Positions 5,918-7,876 of a stretch of DNA of 7,876 bases are shown here, piece by piece. This DNA is from Promethearchaeota archaeon. GTDB taxonomy: Archaea; Asgardarchaeota; Lokiarchaeia; Sigynarchaeales; SOKP01. A program made the translations under genes and the position numbers. The notes under the pieces were generated by a model. That model searched no databases. It was not told where the DNA came from and worked only from the letters and a program-made list of their open reading frames with translations. Numbering within the stretch: position 1 is the stretch's first letter; the number at the start of each line of letters is the position of its first letter. The stretch spans positions 1 to 7,876 of the forward strand of contig WJKD01000887.1 in assembly GCA_014729315.1 (NCBI GenBank), given 5' to 3'.

Positions 5918-6736
5918 ATGAGTCGAGAAAGTTTGGAAGATAAGGCAAAGAAGTCCTTTAAATGGTACACCTATGTCGATCAGAAATTGAATCAAAAATT
6001 AAAAAAATTTATCAAAGAACACGGGATCAAAAGTAAAGCAGAAATGATACGGAAGGGATTGGAATCATATTTAAATTACGCGACTGAAATATTGAGTGAT
6101 AAAAAAGAAAATGCCTTACCCTACGATAAATTAGTTAATGAAGAAATTGATAAAGCTCTCAGTGATTTTCCAAAATATAATGGATATTACGAAGAATTTA
6201 AACAAAAATTATCGCCTCTTAAGATTTCGGTGTTAATGTTAGAAAAGTTTGAAGAAATGCCTGAAAAAATGAAAGAACACATCAAGCGACTTAAAAAAGC
6301 AGTGCTAGACTTAGAACAATCTGTTATGGTAAGATTTGAACAACCCTCTCCACTTCGATTTCAAAATCGGTTTGACATCATGCATGTTGAGGATAATGAA
6401 CTCGATAGAGAAACAATAAAAGCATATTTCGAAGGAAAAGGCTTGACGGTTTTGACGGCGGCTACGAGCGAAGAAGCGATGGAAATATTAAAATCGGCGA
6501 CACCAAGGTTAGTTTTAGTAGATCTTAATTTGACTAACAGTGAATTAAAGGGAGATGAATTTTGTAAACGGTTAAAGGAAATGGAAGAGTATGAAGAGAT
6601 TCCCGTTATTATCATCTCTGCGTTTGTTTCAAGATTAGAGAAATCTAGACTGTTGTCTGAAACCCAAGCAGACGACTTGATCTTTAAACCAATCCGCATG
6701 TTAGCTGAACTGGATAAAGTAAAAAAATATTTATAG
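5918..6736 (+). CDS. Response regulator with N-terminal ribbon-helix-helix and C-terminal receiver domain
   Basis: The protein is 272 residues from the ATG at 5918; a TTG at 5882 would add 12 without support from a ribosome site. Residues about 14-52 look like a ribbon-helix-helix DNA-binding domain: a short strand (KWYTYVD), helix LNQKLKKFIKEHG, then KSKAEMIRKGLESYL, the S.aEMIR.gL pattern of this fold. Residues 55-145 are helical and charged, with coiled-coil character near 108-135. Residues about 152-272 form a receiver domain: acidic pair E158-D159 (MHVEDNE), phospho-acceptor D202 (LVLVDLNL), S234 (IIISAF) and K257 (IFKPI), all in the usual order. The phosphate donor is probably the kinase encoded just upstream. 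The order is reversed from most response regulators, where the receiver comes first. It probably regulates transcription as a dimer or higher oligomer; targets are unknown. Confidence 0.88.
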   Translation: MSRESLEDKAKKSFKWYTYVDQKLNQKLKKFIKEHGIKSKAEMIRKGLESYLNYATEILSDKKENALPYDKLVNEEIDKALSDFPKYNGYYEEFKQKLSPLKISVLMLEKFEEMPEKMKEHIKRLKKAVLDLEQSVMVRFEQPSPLRFQNRFDIMHVEDNELDRETIKAYFEGKGLTVLTAATSEEAMEILKSATPRLVLVDLNLTNSELKGDEFCKRLKEMEEYEEIPVIIISAFVSRLEKSRLLSETQADDLIFKPIRMLAELDKVKKYL

Positions 6737-6948
6737 GAATTGCTGAGATACGGTTTAAATAATCCTTATCTTCTCGGTCTTGTTCTAACCAGTTATATTA
6801 TAGTACTCTATTATCACTCTAGATTAAGGATAATAAAAATTTTTAGCGGTAAAAGACAACAATTTGGTAACAACTAATTCATATTTACACCTAATAAACC
6901 CTTTTTCAATCCAATTTATGGTATTGAAGCTTAGCTTACACCGTCGAG

Positions 6949-6956
6949 TATAAAAG
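6949..6956 (+). promoter_or_regulatory. TATA box candidate for the surface protein gene
   Basis: TATAAAAG resembles the archaeal TATA consensus and would place the transcription start near 6978, giving a leader of about 65 bases that contains the ribosome site at 7027-7036. Confidence 0.4.
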
Positions 6957-7026
6957 ATAATCTAATCATACATTATGTTAAGATTCTTGTTATTCTAAAA
7001 TAAATAAGGTTAGCTATTTAGAAAAA

Positions 7027-7036
7027 GGTGAGAGGT
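7027..7036 (+). promoter_or_regulatory. Ribosome binding site region GGTGAGAGGT
   Basis: Two overlapping matches to the anti-Shine-Dalgarno sequence, GGTGAG and AGAGGT, precede the ATG at 7044. The second ends seven bases before it, supporting this start. Confidence 0.55.
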
Positions 7037-7043
7037 CTAAATT

Positions 7044-7876
7044 ATGCATCTAAAAAAAAAACTATTCTATACAATTTTCATTTTGACTATTCTAATTAAC
7101 ACTACAGTGTTTTTTATATTGTTTCCAAAACCTGATACGAGTAATGAAGATCTAAAAATGGAAACTGTTGAAAAATCAGAAAATCCAAAACCGTCAGCCC
7201 AATATACGCTTAATTATGGTGATAGTTGTTATATATGTTCGGCAGGAGAAATCGACGATCACATTGAATGGGAATTTTCAGGCAGTAATCAATATGTTGG
7301 ATTATGTGCTTATGCGATGAATGACGAGGAATATACTGAATTCGCTAGTACCAGAGACTTAGGTGGTACTTATGAGCTTAGGAATGATTTTATTAGCGCA
7401 TCGGGAAGCTGGAATGTTCCATATGAAGATAAGTGGTACTTTGTAATATATCATCAGGATGAAACTCATGAAGCTACAGTGGTTACTTACGACGCAGGGT
7501 TTTATTCGACTCCGGTTGGTGGAGGAGGAACCGGTGATGACGATACTTCTTCATCAACTAGCACCGATGACACAAATAGTCCGTCTTCGATTAAATCATC
7601 AGAAATGAATTCATTATTTACATTCCTATTTATAATTTTCATGATCATTATCGCTGTTGCGTTTACCTACGGAGCGTATCATTATCTCAAAAACGCTAAA
7701 ACCCCTCAGGAATTACATAATAGATGGCAAGATGTTCAAGGAGGATATAACAATTTAGGTAATACAATAAGTTCAGGGTTGAGCGGAGATTATGGTGGTG
7801 CATCAAATTCACTGGGAGAATTCCAAGGAAACGCAGAAAATGTGTTTAGAGGCAATATTGAAGACGAGTATGGTGA
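7044..7876 (+). CDS. Membrane-anchored surface protein with beta-rich outer domain (C-terminus beyond window)
   Basis: The frame is open from the ATG to the window end (277 residues plus two bases), so the gene is partial. Residues 3-6 are basic and 7-27 form a membrane helix, a signal anchor or signal peptide with no lipobox. Residues about 52-155 form a beta-rich domain with aromatic strands (IEWEFSG, ISASGSWNVPYEDKWYFVIYH, ATVVTYDAGFY) and three cysteines (C62, C65, C88). A Gly-rich then Ser/Thr/Asp-rich linker (159-187) follows, like glycosylated stalks of archaeal surface proteins. A second membrane helix spans about 190-213, and a Gly/Asn-rich tail would be cytoplasmic if the outer domain is outside. 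The outer domain resembles a jelly-roll or GOLD-like sandwich in its strand pattern; this is weak. I do not recognise a named family. The start is supported by a ribosome site. Confidence 0.75.
   Translation, partial: MHLKKKLFYTIFILTILINTTVFFILFPKPDTSNEDLKMETVEKSENPKPSAQYTLNYGDSCYICSAGEIDDHIEWEFSGSNQYVGLCAYAMNDEEYTEFASTRDLGGTYELRNDFISASGSWNVPYEDKWYFVIYHQDETHEATVVTYDAGFYSTPVGGGGTGDDDTSSSTSTDDTNSPSSIKSSEMNSLFTFLFIIFMIIIAVAFTYGAYHYLKNAKTPQELHNRWQDVQGGYNNLGNTISSGLSGDYGGASNSLGEFQGNAENVFRGNIEDEYG

Larger units (their letters stand above)
6737..7043 (+). other. Intergenic region, 307 bp, no gene seen
   Basis: Stop codons break all frames into very short pieces, and I see no tRNA or C/D-box RNA pattern. 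It holds a weak inverted repeat (ATCCTTA and TAAGGAT near 6760-6830), a five-T run at 6839-6843 that may end regulator transcripts, and the promoter and ribosome site of the next gene. Confidence 0.5.

Noticed and set aside
6361..6699. Minus-strand frame of 112 codons
   Set aside because: It is antisense to the receiver domain, whose phosphorylation-site residues are all in the plus frame.
6755..6835. Inverted repeat ATCCTTA / TAAGGAT as a structured RNA or operator
   Set aside because: The arms are only seven bases and widely separated in AT-rich sequence, so chance is likely.
1..7876. CRISPR arrays, tRNA or rRNA genes
   Set aside because: No regularly spaced direct repeats and no tRNA or rRNA sequence patterns were seen on either strand.
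7044..7876. The final bases TGGTGA as containing the stop codon of the surface protein
   Set aside because: The reading frame ends TAT GGT GA, so that TGA is out of frame and the gene continues beyond the window.

Overview
The window reads as archaeal, low-GC chromosomal DNA. The evidence is TATA-like boxes upstream of several genes, purine-rich GGTGA/GGAGG ribosome sites, T-run terminators without hairpins, an ISH3-type insertion sequence, a DUF5320 protein and an archaeal-style histidine kinase H-box. The kinase plus the C-terminal surface protein would fit an Asgard (Lokiarchaeota-like) genome, but that lineage is an inference from protein style only.

Left part (1-2461), all on the minus strand: an MFS transporter cut by the window edge, a four-helix membrane protein of unknown function, a DtxR/MntR-type metal-dependent repressor, and just upstream of it a glycine-rich DUF5320 protein. 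The last two look like an operon. Its promoter carries two perfect palindromes (16 and 20 bp) with the same 14-bp core, directly upstream of a good TATA box, and a degenerate third copy near the expected transcription start. This is the expected layout of an autoregulated metal-responsive operon and is the strongest regulatory signal in the window.

Middle (2569-4021): a complete insertion sequence of 1453 bp with a full-length DDE transposase, matching terminal inverted repeats and a perfect 5-bp ATTAT target duplication. It sits in what was the divergent intergenic region between the DUF5320-dtxR operon and the kinase gene.

Right part (4289-7876), plus strand: a soluble-looking PAS-PAS histidine kinase, then a separate gene for a protein with an N-terminal ribbon-helix-helix DNA-binding domain, a helical linker and a C-terminal receiver domain. 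The two probably form a two-component system with an unusual domain order in the regulator. After a 307-bp gap comes the start of a membrane-anchored surface protein with a beta-rich outer domain, cut by the window end.
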